Of a DNA stretch of 64,000 nt, positions 1 through 8,358 are shown piece by piece. How positions within the stretch are numbered: position 1 is the stretch's first letter; each line of letters opens with the position of its first letter. Under the pieces are notes generated by a model, which did no database searches, was not told the DNA's origin, and saw only the letters and a list, made by a program, of their open reading frames with translations. A program made the translations under genes and the position numbers. The stretch is from Cognatazoarcus halotolerans (lineage in GTDB: Bacteria; Pseudomonadota; Gammaproteobacteria; Burkholderiales; Rhodocyclaceae), in contig NZ_WUAF01000005.1 in NCBI RefSeq assembly GCF_009800965.1, positions 223,300 through 287,299 of the forward strand. Direction: 5' to 3'.

Positions 1-107
1 CGTGGCAGAAATCATGGGCATGTCTCTACCCGCAGGCTAGGTCATGCGGCGATTCCGCGAAAGGGTCAGAACGGCTTGCAGGTGTGCCGGGAAATGCGCG
101 TCCCGAA
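1..107. other. Left edge, no gene recognised
   Basis: This short stretch lies downstream of the leftward hydrolase gene. Open frames that cross it run antisense to that gene and resemble no known protein. I see no terminator-like hairpin. It may be a spacer before a gene outside the window. Confidence 0.5.
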
Positions 108-815
108 CTACGCCTCGTCGTCCGAGGGCGGTACCGGAATACTGGCGGGTAGTTGATTTTCGATCCACTCGAGACACGGCCCGGCGACCGCATTGATCGC
201 GCCGATGGAACGGAATTCGCCGGCCTCGCCGGACAGGGCAACCCAACTGGAAAGGCACGAGAGGAGCTTGAATGCGGGCAGCGTGTGATGTTCGCGGTCG
301 GGATCGTCTGCACCGACGATGAAGCGGGTTGGGCACTGCACCCTCGAAAGTGGCCCCGCACCTGCCAGGTCTGGCCGACCGGCAAGACAGATCAGGGAGA
401 GGACACGGTCGGGTTGTTCCGCGGCTGCACGAATTGCGGCTGCCGCGGTGGTGCCGCCGGCAACGATCGCGGTCGGCAGATCATGAAGCTGGGGTTGATG
501 GCGCGCCCACTCAAGCGCGGCGACAAGGCGATGATGCATCTGCGGGACGTTGTAGCGCGCATCCGGATCACGGTTTTCTTCGTGACGGGTGAGGAGATCC
601 AGGCTCATGCATGCATAACGGGCGGATTCGAAGGCCTTGGGCAGCGATCGTCTGAGCGGGTCATGGAGGCGACCGGCGCCGTTGTCCACGAGTACGATCA
701 AGCCGCGCGCGTCGGGCGCATGGGACAACAAGCCGTCGAGCCATACCCTCTCGGCTGCGATGCTGATCTCGGTGTGCCGAAAAACGAAGGCCGGCCGTTC
801 ATTGGTGGAGTGCAT
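108..815 (-). CDS. Alpha/beta hydrolase, dienelactone-hydrolase-like
   Basis: A 235-residue soluble protein that looks like the small alpha/beta hydrolases often found fused or next to phosphoribosyltransferases. Visible features are a strand near residue 40 (LIVLVDNG), a nucleophile-elbow region (IVAGGTTAA, near residue 115) and a late FIVGADDP segment carrying the likely acid residue. The elbow reads GGTTA, so the usual serine nucleophile of GxSxG seems to be threonine or absent, and activity is uncertain. No signal peptide. It ends the leftward run after the AmrS gene, nine bases away, so co-transcription with the AmmeMemoRadiSam genes is likely. Substrate unknown. Confidence 0.75.
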   Translation of the reverse strand: MHSTNERPAFVFRHTEISIAAERVWLDGLLSHAPDARGLIVLVDNGAGRLHDPLRRSLPKAFESARYACMSLDLLTRHEENRDPDARYNVPQMHHRLVAALEWARHQPQLHDLPTAIVAGGTTAAAAIRAAAEQPDRVLSLICLAGRPDLAGAGPLSRVQCPTRFIVGADDPDREHHTLPAFKLLSCLSSWVALSGEAGEFRSIGAINAVAGPCLEWIENQLPASIPVPPSDDEA

Positions 816-824
816 GGCGCGATT

Positions 825-1949
825 CTAGCGTCCGGTGGCGCTTTCCGGGGGAGGCTCGATACGGACCGGAATCCGTCTCGGGCCGAACGGTTTGGCGAAG
901 CGGCCAAAACGCCCAGCGATGCGCTGGCCGCAATGACGACAGTGCCCGGATTCGTCGAGCCCGTACTCGAGGATGTCATACCAGTCGCGTACGATCACCG
1001 CTCGGTGACAGCCGGGGCAATAGGTCGAGCCGCCTGCGGAATCGTGCACATTCCCCGTGTATACGTAATGCAAGCCGGCATCCAGAGCAATGCTGCGCGC
1101 GCGCGAAAGGGTCGCCGCGAGTGTCGCCGGAACGTCGACAAGCTTGTAGTCGGGATGAAACGCCGTGAAATGCAGAGGAACATCGGGGCCGAGTTCGCAT
1201 TCGATCCAGCGTGCCAGTGCCGACAATTCTTCGTCCGAATCATTGCGGCCAGGAATCAGCAGGGTGGTGATTTCAAGCCACACGTTGGTTTCGTGGCGCA
1301 GGTAGATCAGGGTATCGAGCACCGGGGCGAGACGGGCGCCGGTGAGTTTCACGTAGAACTCTTCGCTGAAAGCCTTGAGATCCACGTTGGCTGCATCGAT
1401 CACTGCGTAGAAATCGCGTCTTGCCTGGGGGTGGATGAAGCCGGCGGTCACCGCGACAGTCTGGATGGCGCGCGCGTGACAGGCACGCGCGGTGTCGATC
1501 GCATATTCGGCGAAGATCACTGGATCGTTGTAGGTGAACGCCACGCTGCGGCAAGCGTTCGACTGGGCTGCGCAGGCGATTGCCTCAGGCGTCGCGGTGT
1601 CCATGAGGCGGTCCATGTCACGGGATTTCGAGATGTCCCAGTTCTGACAGAACTTGCAGGCCAGGTTGCAGCCGGCGGTACCAAAGGAAAGGACGCTGCT
1701 GCCGGGGTAGAAATGGTTGAGCGGTTTCTTCTCGATCGGGTCGATGCAGAATCCCGAACTGCGCCCATGCGTCGTAAGGACCATGCGGCCATCTTGCATC
1801 ATGCGCACGAAGCAGGCGCCTCTCTGGCCTTCGTGGAGTCGGCAGTCCCTGGGACAGAGATCGCACTGGATCCTGCCGTCGCCGAGCGCGTGCCAGTAGC
1901 GCGCGGGGTAAGCGGTTTGGCTCAAGCGGGTACTGTCGACTCCTTCCAT
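825..1949 (-). CDS. amrS: AmmeMemoRadiSam system radical SAM enzyme AmrS
   Basis: A 374-residue radical SAM protein of the AmrS family. The cluster motif CNLACKFC has cysteines 94, 98 and 101, in the canonical CxxxCxxC spacing. The N-terminus carries another cysteine set (C29, C32, C36, C46), and the C-terminus a CPGC...CRHC pair like a zinc ribbon. The family is named for its constant association with AMMECR1 and Memo proteins, both encoded just upstream here. The reaction is not known to me. The start codon lies inside the end of the AMMECR1 gene (28-base overlap), which implies translational coupling. Confidence 0.93.
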   Translation of the reverse strand: MEGVDSTRLSQTAYPARYWHALGDGRIQCDLCPRDCRLHEGQRGACFVRMMQDGRMVLTTHGRSSGFCIDPIEKKPLNHFYPGSSVLSFGTAGCNLACKFCQNWDISKSRDMDRLMDTATPEAIACAAQSNACRSVAFTYNDPVIFAEYAIDTARACHARAIQTVAVTAGFIHPQARRDFYAVIDAANVDLKAFSEEFYVKLTGARLAPVLDTLIYLRHETNVWLEITTLLIPGRNDSDEELSALARWIECELGPDVPLHFTAFHPDYKLVDVPATLAATLSRARSIALDAGLHYVYTGNVHDSAGGSTYCPGCHRAVIVRDWYDILEYGLDESGHCRHCGQRIAGRFGRFAKPFGPRRIPVRIEPPPESATGR

Positions 1950-2482
1950 TTCTGCACCCTGTAGGTTGCAAGCATGATGTTCGGCCCCCAGAACCCCGCC
2001 GGCAGGCCGGCCTTCCGTTTCAACGCTTCCAAGAATTCAACTCGATTCGCGAACTGCTCCCAGACCTGCGGCAGGAAAGTCGCGCGCTGGCAGCCGTTGA
2101 AGAGAATCACGCCGTCGACGCCCGGCTCGAGTTTCGCCAGGGCGTCAGCCTCGTCGGTGAATTCCATGAACTCGGGCTTGGAAAGCAGCGATACCTCAAT
2201 TCTCGTGCGCTCAAACTCGTCGCGCTCAAGTGGCGTGAAGCGCGGATCGCGCGTGGCCGCCGCGATGGCGTTCTCCCGCACGTCGGTGCCGAGCCCGCGA
2301 TGGGCGTTGAGGCTGCCGATACAGCCACGCAATTGCCCATCCTGTGTGAGCGTCACGAAAGTCGCCCCTCGCTCACCGAGTCGAGGATGTGGCGCTGGCA
2401 TTTCCGCGGGCAGGCCGAGCGCTTCGGCGATCGCGGCGCGGGCGTGGCCAAGCAGTACCGGGCCGAGTTCAGTGTCGGGCAT
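1922..2482 (-). CDS. amrA: AMMECR1 domain protein AmrA
   Basis: A 186-residue AMMECR1-domain protein with the family signature LRGCIG (GCIGSLNA) near residue 52 and a C-terminal tail typical of the bacterial members. I chose the ATG at 2482 because AGGAG stands seven bases upstream; an in-frame start at 2509 would add nine residues. It overlaps AmrB upstream and AmrS downstream, so the three form one translational unit. The molecular function of AMMECR1 proteins is unresolved; the human homologue is linked to a developmental disease locus. It probably acts with AmrS and AmrB on an unknown substrate. Confidence 0.92.
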   Translation of the reverse strand: MPDTELGPVLLGHARAAIAEALGLPAEMPAPHPRLGERGATFVTLTQDGQLRGCIGSLNAHRGLGTDVRENAIAAATRDPRFTPLERDEFERTRIEVSLLSKPEFMEFTDEADALAKLEPGVDGVILFNGCQRATFLPQVWEQFANRVEFLEALKRKAGLPAGFWGPNIMLATYRVQKWKESTVPA

Positions 2483-3290
2483 GGCGGGGCTCCTCGCAGA
2501 ACGCGACACTGGCGTAACCGACTACGCGATTGCGGTCACCGGCCGTGTCACCGGAGTTGCGTAGATCGAGCAGGTGCGGCTGCAGGCCGTGGCGCTCGGC
2601 CGCCAGGATGAGGCCATTGACTGGCGTCGCGCCACAGGCTTGCTGGTGATCGAGACGGGGATCGAGCCTCAGGATCTGCTCGACCGAGGCGCGATCGCAC
2701 CAACTTGCCTGCCGATAGGTTTGATAGTGGGAAAGGTCCGAACTCACGACGATCAGCGTTTCGGGTCCGCCCCATAAGGCTTCGAGCAGGCCGGCAACCG
2801 CGGCCGGTTCCGCATGCCCGACCAGTACCGGAATCAGGGTGAAGTGTTCGAGGCTGGCCTGCAGGAACGGAAGCTGCACCTCAAGACTGTGCTCGAGCGC
2901 ATGTGCGGCGTCGGAAACGATTACGTCCGGCGTGTGTTGCAAGGCCTGCCAGGCGTCGCGGTCGACCTGTAGAGCGCCAAGCGGCGTATCGAACTGCAGT
3001 GAGGCCGGCAAGGCCATGCCCCGCACCGGGACACGATGGCATGGTCCGAGCAGAACCACACGGCGAATCATTTCGCGCGTGGCACCAAGGCTCGAGTATG
3101 CGGTTGCCGCGACGGGGCCGGAATAGATGTAGCCGGCATGCGGAACGATCAGAGCCTTGGGTGGCACGGCGAGAGTTTCCAGCGGAATTGCAGCGCCGAG
3201 CATTTCGGCAAGCTGCAGATGCAGCGTTTCCGGGTCGGAGGGATAGAAACTCCCCGCGACCGCCGCCGCACGTACAGAAGCGTTTGCCAT
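2469..3290 (-). CDS. amrB: AmmeMemoRadiSam system protein AmrB (MEMO1 family)
   Basis: A 273-residue MEMO1-family protein, related in fold to class III extradiol dioxygenases and LigB. Conserved stretches are AGSFYPS near residue 12, IVPHAGYIYSG near residue 48 (metal-site histidine), LLGPCH near residue 80, ALEHSLEVQLPF near residue 130 and SSDLSHY near residue 183. All histidines expected at the metal site are present. It is the first gene of the overlapping amrB-amrA-amrS unit. Human MEMO1 has been reported to bind iron or copper; the bacterial role is unknown. Confidence 0.92.
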   Translation of the reverse strand: MANASVRAAAVAGSFYPSDPETLHLQLAEMLGAAIPLETLAVPPKALIVPHAGYIYSGPVAATAYSSLGATREMIRRVVLLGPCHRVPVRGMALPASLQFDTPLGALQVDRDAWQALQHTPDVIVSDAAHALEHSLEVQLPFLQASLEHFTLIPVLVGHAEPAAVAGLLEALWGGPETLIVVSSDLSHYQTYRQASWCDRASVEQILRLDPRLDHQQACGATPVNGLILAAERHGLQPHLLDLRNSGDTAGDRNRVVGYASVAFCEEPRHARH

Positions 3291-3360
3291 GAACTTGATC
3301 CGTAGTCGTTGCGTGATGGATGAATTCCGATGCCAATTTCAGTATAGCGCCGACGGTGGC

Positions 3361-4620
3361 CTATCTCACGACCCAGCTCAACCCAAGACCGAGTCCCGCG
3401 GCGACGCCGCTCATGCCCGCCAGTACCCTCGGCCCCACGGGGTGCTTGCCGATGACGATGGCAAGTGTCGTTTTGAACGCGAGGTTTGCAAGCATTGCGA
3501 GGGTGATCGCGACAATGACCGGTTCCGGCTCGAGCCGGCCGAGGGAAAACAGCCGCAGCGTCGACAGTGAAATGGCGTCGACATCGGTCAGCCCGGAGAC
3601 CAGTGCAACAACGTAGAGGCCACCGCGTCCGGCAATGTCGCTGAGCCATGCGGCGCAGAACAGTACCACCGCGTAGATGGCACCGAATCCGAGCGCAGTC
3701 GGCAGTTCCGTGGGGTTTCGGGTTGCCGGCAATGGTACGTCGGCCTGTGCATTGATCGAGCGCCAGTTCCAGGCAAGCGCGACGAACCCGGCCGCAAGTC
3801 CGGCGCCTACGACGACCGAGATGCGATTGATCAGCTCGGGAGCCAGTACCGCCGCAACGACGCCGACGCGCAGCACCATGGTCAGGTTGGCGATGAGGAT
3901 CACCAATGCAGCCGCCTTGCCTACCCCGGGGTTCGCGCGGGCGTTTCGGGCAAACACCAGCGTCGTCGCGGTACTCGAAACAAGGCCGCCAAGAACGCCG
4001 ACCAATGGCGCACCGTAGCGCGCCCCCACGATCTGTAGTGCGGCGTACCCGGCAAGGCTGACACCCGCGATCAGGACGACCATCAGCCACACCTGATAGG
4101 GGTTCAGCGCACCGTAAGGGCCGAACTCGCGATTTGGGAGAATTGGAAGAATGACCAGTGACAGGACAGCGAACTGCAGAATCGAAATCCAGTCCCTTCG
4201 CTCGAGCCGCGAAGCGATGCCTTTGAGTTCCGACTTGAAGTACAGCAGGCTGGTGGTGACGATGGCGAGCATGATGGCGACGCGTGCGTAGCCGAGCCAG
4301 CACATTGCCCCGAGGCAATAGCACACCAGCAGGGCGGCAACCGAGGTGGTCCCCGGGTCCTCCGGGTCAGGGTGTTGGCGGTAGGCGGCGATGATGGCTG
4401 CGCCCACGACAAGTAGACCCGCCGTGAAAGGGAGCTGGCTGCCGAACTGGACCGAGAGCAGCGCGGCCACCGCGCCAAACAGCCCCACCAGCCCAAAAGT
4501 GCGCAACCCGGCACGCGCCGATTGGCGCCGCTCGCGCTCGAGGCCGATCAGAAGACCGATTCCCAACGCGATCATCAGGCTCTCGAACTGCACGGGGTCG
4601 AAAGATCGCTCGATCTGCAT
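3361..4620 (-). CDS. MgtC/SapB and DUF4010 membrane protein
   Basis: A 419-residue integral membrane protein. The N-terminal part is an MgtC/SapB-like domain, with IGLLIGLERER and AGLRTFGLVGLFGA giving the charged motif of that family. The rest is a DUF4010 region with about eight more hydrophobic helices (VALVSGLTDVDAIS near the end). MgtC proteins affect magnesium homeostasis or the F-type ATPase; the long DUF4010 forms are uncharacterised. It stands alone, 70 bases from amrB and divergent from ispD. No operator was recognised. Confidence 0.85.
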   Translation of the reverse strand: MQIERSFDPVQFESLMIALGIGLLIGLERERRQSARAGLRTFGLVGLFGAVAALLSVQFGSQLPFTAGLLVVGAAIIAAYRQHPDPEDPGTTSVAALLVCYCLGAMCWLGYARVAIMLAIVTTSLLYFKSELKGIASRLERRDWISILQFAVLSLVILPILPNREFGPYGALNPYQVWLMVVLIAGVSLAGYAALQIVGARYGAPLVGVLGGLVSSTATTLVFARNARANPGVGKAAALVILIANLTMVLRVGVVAAVLAPELINRISVVVGAGLAAGFVALAWNWRSINAQADVPLPATRNPTELPTALGFGAIYAVVLFCAAWLSDIAGRGGLYVVALVSGLTDVDAISLSTLRLFSLGRLEPEPVIVAITLAMLANLAFKTTLAIVIGKHPVGPRVLAGMSGVAAGLGLGLSWVVR

Positions 4621-4698
4621 TGCCGTCGAAGTGCTCCTTTGCTCGGTACCGCCTCATTCTAGATCGCATGGTCAGCGGCTTTGAGTAGAATTGCGGCC

Positions 4699-5400
4699 AT
4701 GTCCGACTTCAAACCACGCCATTTTGCGATCATTCCTGCGGCCGGAAGCGGCAGCCGGATGGCGAGCGAACGCCCCAAGCAATATCTCGAGCTCCTCGGT
4801 CAGCCTCTCATTCGTCATGCGCTCGCGGTGTTTTGCGAATCTCCACTTATCGACAAGGTATTCGTGGTGTTGTCGGTCGGCGACACTGAATGGAATCGAC
4901 ACGACTGGCGCGGGCTGGGTTCCAAGCTGGTACCCCTGTTCTGCGGCGGGCCGAGCCGGGCCGACAGCGTCCTGAACGGCCTGCGTGCGATCAGTGACCA
5001 GGTCGCGCATTCGGACTGGGTACTGGTGCACGATGCGGCACGTCCCTGCCTTGCCGGCTGGCATCTTGAAAGGCTCGTACATGAACTTCAGCACCACGAG
5101 GTGGGCGGCCTGCTGGCGGTGCCGGTGGCCGATACGCTGAAGCGGGACAATGGGCACGGCGAGGTCGACATGACGGTATCGCGGGAGCACCTCTGGCAGG
5201 CTCAGACGCCGCAGATGTTCCGCTACATCATGCTGCGCCGCGCGCTCGAGCGCGCACGCACCGTGACCGACGAATCGAGCGCCATCGAGGCCGCCGGTCT
5301 GCACCCGCGGCTGGTCCAGGGCGACGCAACCAACCTCAAGGTGACCTATCCGCTCGACCTTCACCTCGCCGAGTGGATCATGCAGCACCGCAACGGATGA
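4699..5400 (+). CDS. ispD: 2-C-methyl-D-erythritol 4-phosphate cytidylyltransferase
   Basis: IspD catalyses the CTP-dependent step of the MEP isoprenoid pathway. The 233-residue protein starts with the nucleotidyltransferase signature [11 protein letters not shown], followed by [10 protein letters not shown], and contains VHDAARP and TDESSAIEA. The ATG at 4699 gives the normal family N-terminus; a TTG at 4681 would add six unlikely residues. A TAGAAT hexamer lies eight bases before the ATG, but without a good partner I do not call a promoter. ispF follows four bases after the stop codon, the usual proteobacterial pairing. Confidence 0.97.
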   Translation: MSDFKPRHFAIIPAAGSGSRMASERPKQYLELLGQPLIRHALAVFCESPLIDKVFVVLSVGDTEWNRHDWRGLGSKLVPLFCGGPSRADSVLNGLRAISDQVAHSDWVLVHDAARPCLAGWHLERLVHELQHHEVGGLLAVPVADTLKRDNGHGEVDMTVSREHLWQAQTPQMFRYIMLRRALERARTVTDESSAIEAAGLHPRLVQGDATNLKVTYPLDLHLAEWIMQHRNG

Positions 5401-5404
5401 AGCG

Positions 5405-5902
5405 ATGAAACTTCCTTTTCGCGTAGGCCAGGGTTTTGATGTGCACGCCCTGGTTCCGGGCCGGGCGCTGGTAATCGGCGGCGTGACGATTCCTCATGCG
5501 GAGGGCCTGCTCGGCCACTCCGACGCCGACGTACTGTTGCATGCAATCACGGACGCCATTCTCGGCGGCGCCGGTCTAGGTGACATCGGCCGGCATTTCC
5601 CGGATACCGATCCCGCGCTTGCCGGTGCGGACAGTCGTGTATTGCTGCGTGGGGCGATGAGCGCCGTACGGGCGAAGGGCTATGCGATCGGCAACATCGA
5701 CGCCACGATCATTGCCAGGGCGCCACGCGTGCTGCCGCATGTGGCGGCAATGTGCGCGAATATCGCAGCGGATCTGGAGATCGACGCCGACAGGATCAAC
5801 ATCAAGGGCAAGACCACCGAAAAGCTCGGGTTCACCGGGCGAGGGGAGGGCATTGCCGCACAGGCAGTTGCCTTGCTGCTGGCGGCGGAAGGTGAGTGCT
5901 GA
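5405..5902 (+). CDS. ispF: 2-C-methyl-D-erythritol 2,4-cyclodiphosphate synthase
   Basis: IspF forms the cyclodiphosphate in the MEP pathway as a zinc-dependent homotrimer. This is a full-length protein of 165 residues. Metal ligands appear in GQGFDVHAL (D and H near residues 10-12) and in the [14 protein letters not shown] region, followed by [12 protein letters not shown] and the C-terminal [19 protein letters not shown]. It forms an operon with ispD. The next gene starts inside its 3' end with an 11-base overlap. Confidence 0.98.
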   Translation: MKLPFRVGQGFDVHALVPGRALVIGGVTIPHAEGLLGHSDADVLLHAITDAILGGAGLGDIGRHFPDTDPALAGADSRVLLRGAMSAVRAKGYAIGNIDATIIARAPRVLPHVAAMCANIAADLEIDADRINIKGKTTEKLGFTGRGEGIAAQAVALLLAAEGEC

Positions 5903-6431
5903 ACGCCTGAGAGTGTTCTTCGCATTGTGGCCGGACGCGGCCACTGCCGAGCGGCTTGAGGCCTTGGCCGGGCAGGTTCATGCGCAATGCGGCGGGCGTC
6001 GCATGCGCCGCGACACCCTGCACATGACCTTGTGTTTCATCGGCGAAATCGGCCTGGGGTCGCTTGCTGCGCTCGAGGCGGCTGTCGCTACGGTCAAGGC
6101 GCCGGCTTTCCGGATCGATATCGACCGTGCTGGGTGGTGGCCGCACAAGCACATCGTGTGGGCGGGATGTGGTGCGGGCGCACGCGATGTGGCGGCGCTT
6201 GCTGAGACCCTCCGCGCAGCGGTGAGCGCGCAGGGCTTCAAAATCGAGAAGCGTCCTTTTCAGCCTCATGTGACTTTGCTGCGCAAGGGCCGCTGCCCGC
6301 CCGTGACGGATCGTATCGAGGCGGTGAGCTGGCCGGTGCGCGAATGGGTGCTTGTTGCCTCCGAGCGGGACCACGCAGGATCGCGATATCGTCGCCTCGG
6401 TTGCTGGCCGCTTGGCGCAGTGGCCAAATGA
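5892..6431 (+). CDS. thpR: RNA 2',3'-cyclic phosphodiesterase (2H family)
   Basis: A 179-residue 2H-phosphoesterase of the LigT/ThpR type, formerly called 2'-5' RNA ligase. Both catalytic HxT motifs are visible: LHMTLCFIG near residue 43 and PHVTLLRKG near residue 122. I place the start at the GTG at 5892, since homology begins directly with RVFFALWPD and the upstream frame is the shadow of ispF. The 11-base overlap with ispF suggests translational coupling. Biological RNA substrates of this family are poorly known. Confidence 0.9.
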   Translation: MSAERLRVFFALWPDAATAERLEALAGQVHAQCGGRRMRRDTLHMTLCFIGEIGLGSLAALEAAVATVKAPAFRIDIDRAGWWPHKHIVWAGCGAGARDVAALAETLRAAVSAQGFKIEKRPFQPHVTLLRKGRCPPVTDRIEAVSWPVREWVLVASERDHAGSRYRRLGCWPLGAVAK

Positions 6432-6432
6432 T

Positions 6433-6455
6433 GCGGGGCGCCCCAGGCGCCCCGC
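6433..6455. terminator. Hairpin after thpR
   Basis: A perfect 10-bp inverted repeat (6433-6442 with 6446-6455, three-base loop) begins one base after the thpR stop codon. It lacks a T run, so it is terminator-like rather than a textbook intrinsic terminator. It sits between convergent genes. Confidence 0.5.
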
Positions 6456-6484
6456 GATGTTGCAGGTGGTTCTCACACCTGCGT

Positions 6485-6503
6485 CACCTCCTCGAAGGAG
6501 GTG
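6485..6503 (-). terminator. Hairpin directly after the host-attachment gene
   Basis: An 8-bp perfect stem (6485-6492 with 6496-6503, three-base loop) abuts the stop codon of the leftward gene at 6504. There is no T tract. With the hairpin at 6433-6455 it separates the two convergent transcripts. Confidence 0.45.
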
Positions 6504-6932
6504 TCAAAGAAAGATGCAGCTCGACAGATGTGCCATGAGGGCGGGCTCAGGTGTCTTGGTGTAGTCCTTTTCGAATCGGTCGCTGACCATCTGCGCCGTG
6601 GGGCCGTCAAGGTTCGAGTTGAGCATTCCCATGAATGCCGGGGGAGCCACGAGGATCGCCCGACCGAACTCGTTGCGGCTGCGGCCCGCATACAGTTCCT
6701 TGGCAATCTGGTGGGCAAAGCTCCTCGCCGCCTGTTCCTTTGGCGGGGAAGCCGGTTCGTAGGAGCCGTTGCCGTTTCCTGTACCGATCTTGTCGGTCAC
6801 GAGTTCGGCGTTTTTCTGGCGACTCGCGGGATGGACCAGTTCCTTTACCAGCTTGAGCCCCTTGTTCGGGCCGAGGTTTGCATAGAGTTTTGCAAGGCTG
6901 GCGTTGGCAACCAGAATCCAGGTTATTGCCAT
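6504..6932 (-). CDS. Host attachment family protein
   Basis: A 142-residue protein of the family annotated as required for attachment to host cells. The family N-terminus (TWILVANAS, then A-LY) and the C-terminal LVAPPAFMGML segment are clear. The middle carries a low-complexity GTGNGNGS stretch. The family name comes from Agrobacterium work, but it is widespread in free-living bacteria, so no host association should be inferred. A strong AGGAGG ribosome site precedes the ATG. A 12-bp imperfect inverted repeat at 6963-6995 separates it from the flavodoxin-like gene upstream. Confidence 0.85.
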   Translation of the reverse strand: MAITWILVANASLAKLYANLGPNKGLKLVKELVHPASRQKNAELVTDKIGTGNGNGSYEPASPPKEQAARSFAHQIAKELYAGRSRNEFGRAILVAPPAFMGMLNSNLDGPTAQMVSDRFEKDYTKTPEPALMAHLSSCIFL

Positions 6933-6962
6933 GGGTCTTCCTCCTGACGGGGGTATCGAAGA

Positions 6963-6995
6963 TAACCGCCGGGGCAGACACTACCCCAGCGGTTA
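6963..6995 (-). repeat. Imperfect 12-bp inverted repeat upstream of the host-attachment gene
   Basis: The arms 6963-6974 and 6984-6995 pair with one mismatch around a nine-base loop. It lies 30 bases upstream of the ATG, just beyond the ribosome site, on the leader side. It could be a terminator for the upstream operon or a structured leader. There is no T run. Confidence 0.5.
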
Positions 6996-7062
6996 CTTCA
7001 GGGTAGGTGAGCCGGTGCGAACCTGCAAACCCGAACTGGGTTCTTTCGGACGAGCGGAAGGC

Positions 7063-7080
7063 GCGGCGGGGGCCCGCCGC
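7063..7080 (-). terminator. GC-rich hairpin after the flavodoxin-like gene
   Basis: Arms 7063-7069 and 7074-7080 form a perfect 7-bp G+C stem with a four-base loop, six bases beyond the stop codon of the leftward gene. No T tract follows, so termination is only possible, not certain. Confidence 0.4.
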
Positions 7081-7086
7081 TGCCGC

Positions 7087-7551
7087 TCAGAAAATCCCAA
7101 GGGCGAGACCGGTCGCCATCGCTTCACCTAGGTCGCGGCACGCTTCGAGGTCGGCGTCGCTGACCGCTTTTCTGGAAATCACCGGTTCGGCGACCGGCTT
7201 CCAGCCATAACCGTTGGCAATACGGTCGATCTCGCGAACGGCCCCCGTGCCGTCATTGCCCGCCGAAACGAACAGCGCATAAGGTGTTGCCTGCATCAAT
7301 CCTTCCACGGGATAGTAGGTGCGGTCGAAAAAGTCCTTGATCGCGCCCGACATGTAGCCGAAGTTCTCCGGCGTGCCGATTAGCAGACCGTCGGCCTGCA
7401 GCAGATCGCTCACGCCGGCGTCGAAGGCACGTAGACATACGGTTTCGGTTTCCGTGACCAACCTGGCGCCGGCGAGAACGGCATCGGCAAGACGACCGGT
7501 GTTGCCGCTCTGGGTGTGAAAGACGACCAGCAGGCGCTTGCGATCAGGCAT
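7087..7551 (-). CDS. Flavodoxin family / NAD(P)H-dependent FMN protein
   Basis: A 154-residue protein with a flavodoxin-like fold. The phosphate-binding loop is HTQSGNTGRLA near residue 12, and the FMN-contact segment is IGTPENFGYMSGAIKDFFDRTY near residue 58. It is close to small NADPH-dependent FMN reductases but shorter. It starts immediately after the mtfA stop codon, so the two are co-translated. It probably moves electrons to an unknown acceptor in the cytoplasm. Confidence 0.85.
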   Translation of the reverse strand: MPDRKRLLVVFHTQSGNTGRLADAVLAGARLVTETETVCLRAFDAGVSDLLQADGLLIGTPENFGYMSGAIKDFFDRTYYPVEGLMQATPYALFVSAGNDGTGAVREIDRIANGYGWKPVAEPVISRKAVSDADLEACRDLGEAMATGLALGIF

Positions 7552-8352
7552 TCAGCGGCCTGTCGCATGGCTCGTCAGCCAGCGTTCGCGTATCAACCGC
7601 GCCTCACCTTCGGCGGGATCAACACCGCACAGCGACGAAATCTGGGCATATACCTGCGGGTATTCCATCTGGAGACGTAGCGGAGCCATGAAGAAGGTCT
7701 CAAGGGTCACCGCAAGAAACTCGGCGGGATTCTCGCTGGCATAGGGATCAATCGCAGTCTGCTCTCCGCGGCCGACGCGTCGGCAGAAATCCTCGTAGGC
7801 CGGAACAAAGGCCTCCGCCCACCGGTCGCGACGCATCCCGGGCGCGAGGATCGGCAGACCGTCCGCGTCGCCATCGAGCATGTCAAGTTTGTGTGCGAAC
7901 TCGTGGATGACCACGTTGACGCCTCCCGATCGCCCGGCTTCGTCAAACCACGAAACCAGTACCGGACCGTCCGCACGCGCCTCGCCAAGCAACGTGTCTT
8001 CAAATTCGTGCACGACGCCGTCCGCACCGAGTACTTTTCTGTGAACCAGGAAATCCCCTGGATACACGACCACGCCGACCCAGCCCTTGTATGCGTCCAC
8101 CCCGAGGCGCAGGATCGGCAGGCATGCCTGAAGTGCAATACTCAGCATGATCCGATCGCTCAGTTCGAGCCCATTGGCACCGTAGAATTGCTTGTGCCGC
8201 AAAAGCTCTGCGGCCAGTTTCCGGGCACGGTAGATTGCCTCGACGGGAAGATACGACAGGAACGGGAGCTCACGTTCGACAGGGTGCCACTGCGCTTCGT
8301 CGATCTGTGGTAGCTCGGTGTTACCGGTCAGCCGTTTGACCCATTCAAACAT
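7552..8352 (-). CDS. mtfA: Zinc-dependent peptidase MtfA
   Basis: A 266-residue M90-family metallopeptidase. The zinc motif HEFAH lies at residues 150-154 with E151 as catalytic base, and the later PAEFLAVTLETFF region holds the third ligand. In E. coli MtfA titrates the repressor Mlc and so controls glucose PTS expression; no mlc or ptsG is visible here, so the partner may differ. The gene sits between a DMT exporter (six-base gap) and a flavodoxin-like gene (no gap), which points to one operon. Confidence 0.92.
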   Translation of the reverse strand: MFEWVKRLTGNTELPQIDEAQWHPVERELPFLSYLPVEAIYRARKLAAELLRHKQFYGANGLELSDRIMLSIALQACLPILRLGVDAYKGWVGVVVYPGDFLVHRKVLGADGVVHEFEDTLLGEARADGPVLVSWFDEAGRSGGVNVVIHEFAHKLDMLDGDADGLPILAPGMRRDRWAEAFVPAYEDFCRRVGRGEQTAIDPYASENPAEFLAVTLETFFMAPLRLQMEYPQVYAQISSLCGVDPAEGEARLIRERWLTSHATGR

Positions 8353-8358
8353 CGCCGA

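Noticed and set aside
153..1964. A 603-codon open frame on the plus strand
   Set aside because: It runs antisense to the hydrolase and AmrS genes, which have clear homology and motifs. The protein has no recognisable family pattern; long antisense frames are common in GC-rich genes.
4681..4698. TTG start and TAGAAT element just before ispD
   Set aside because: The extra six residues have no homology, and no fitting -35 accompanies the TAGAAT.
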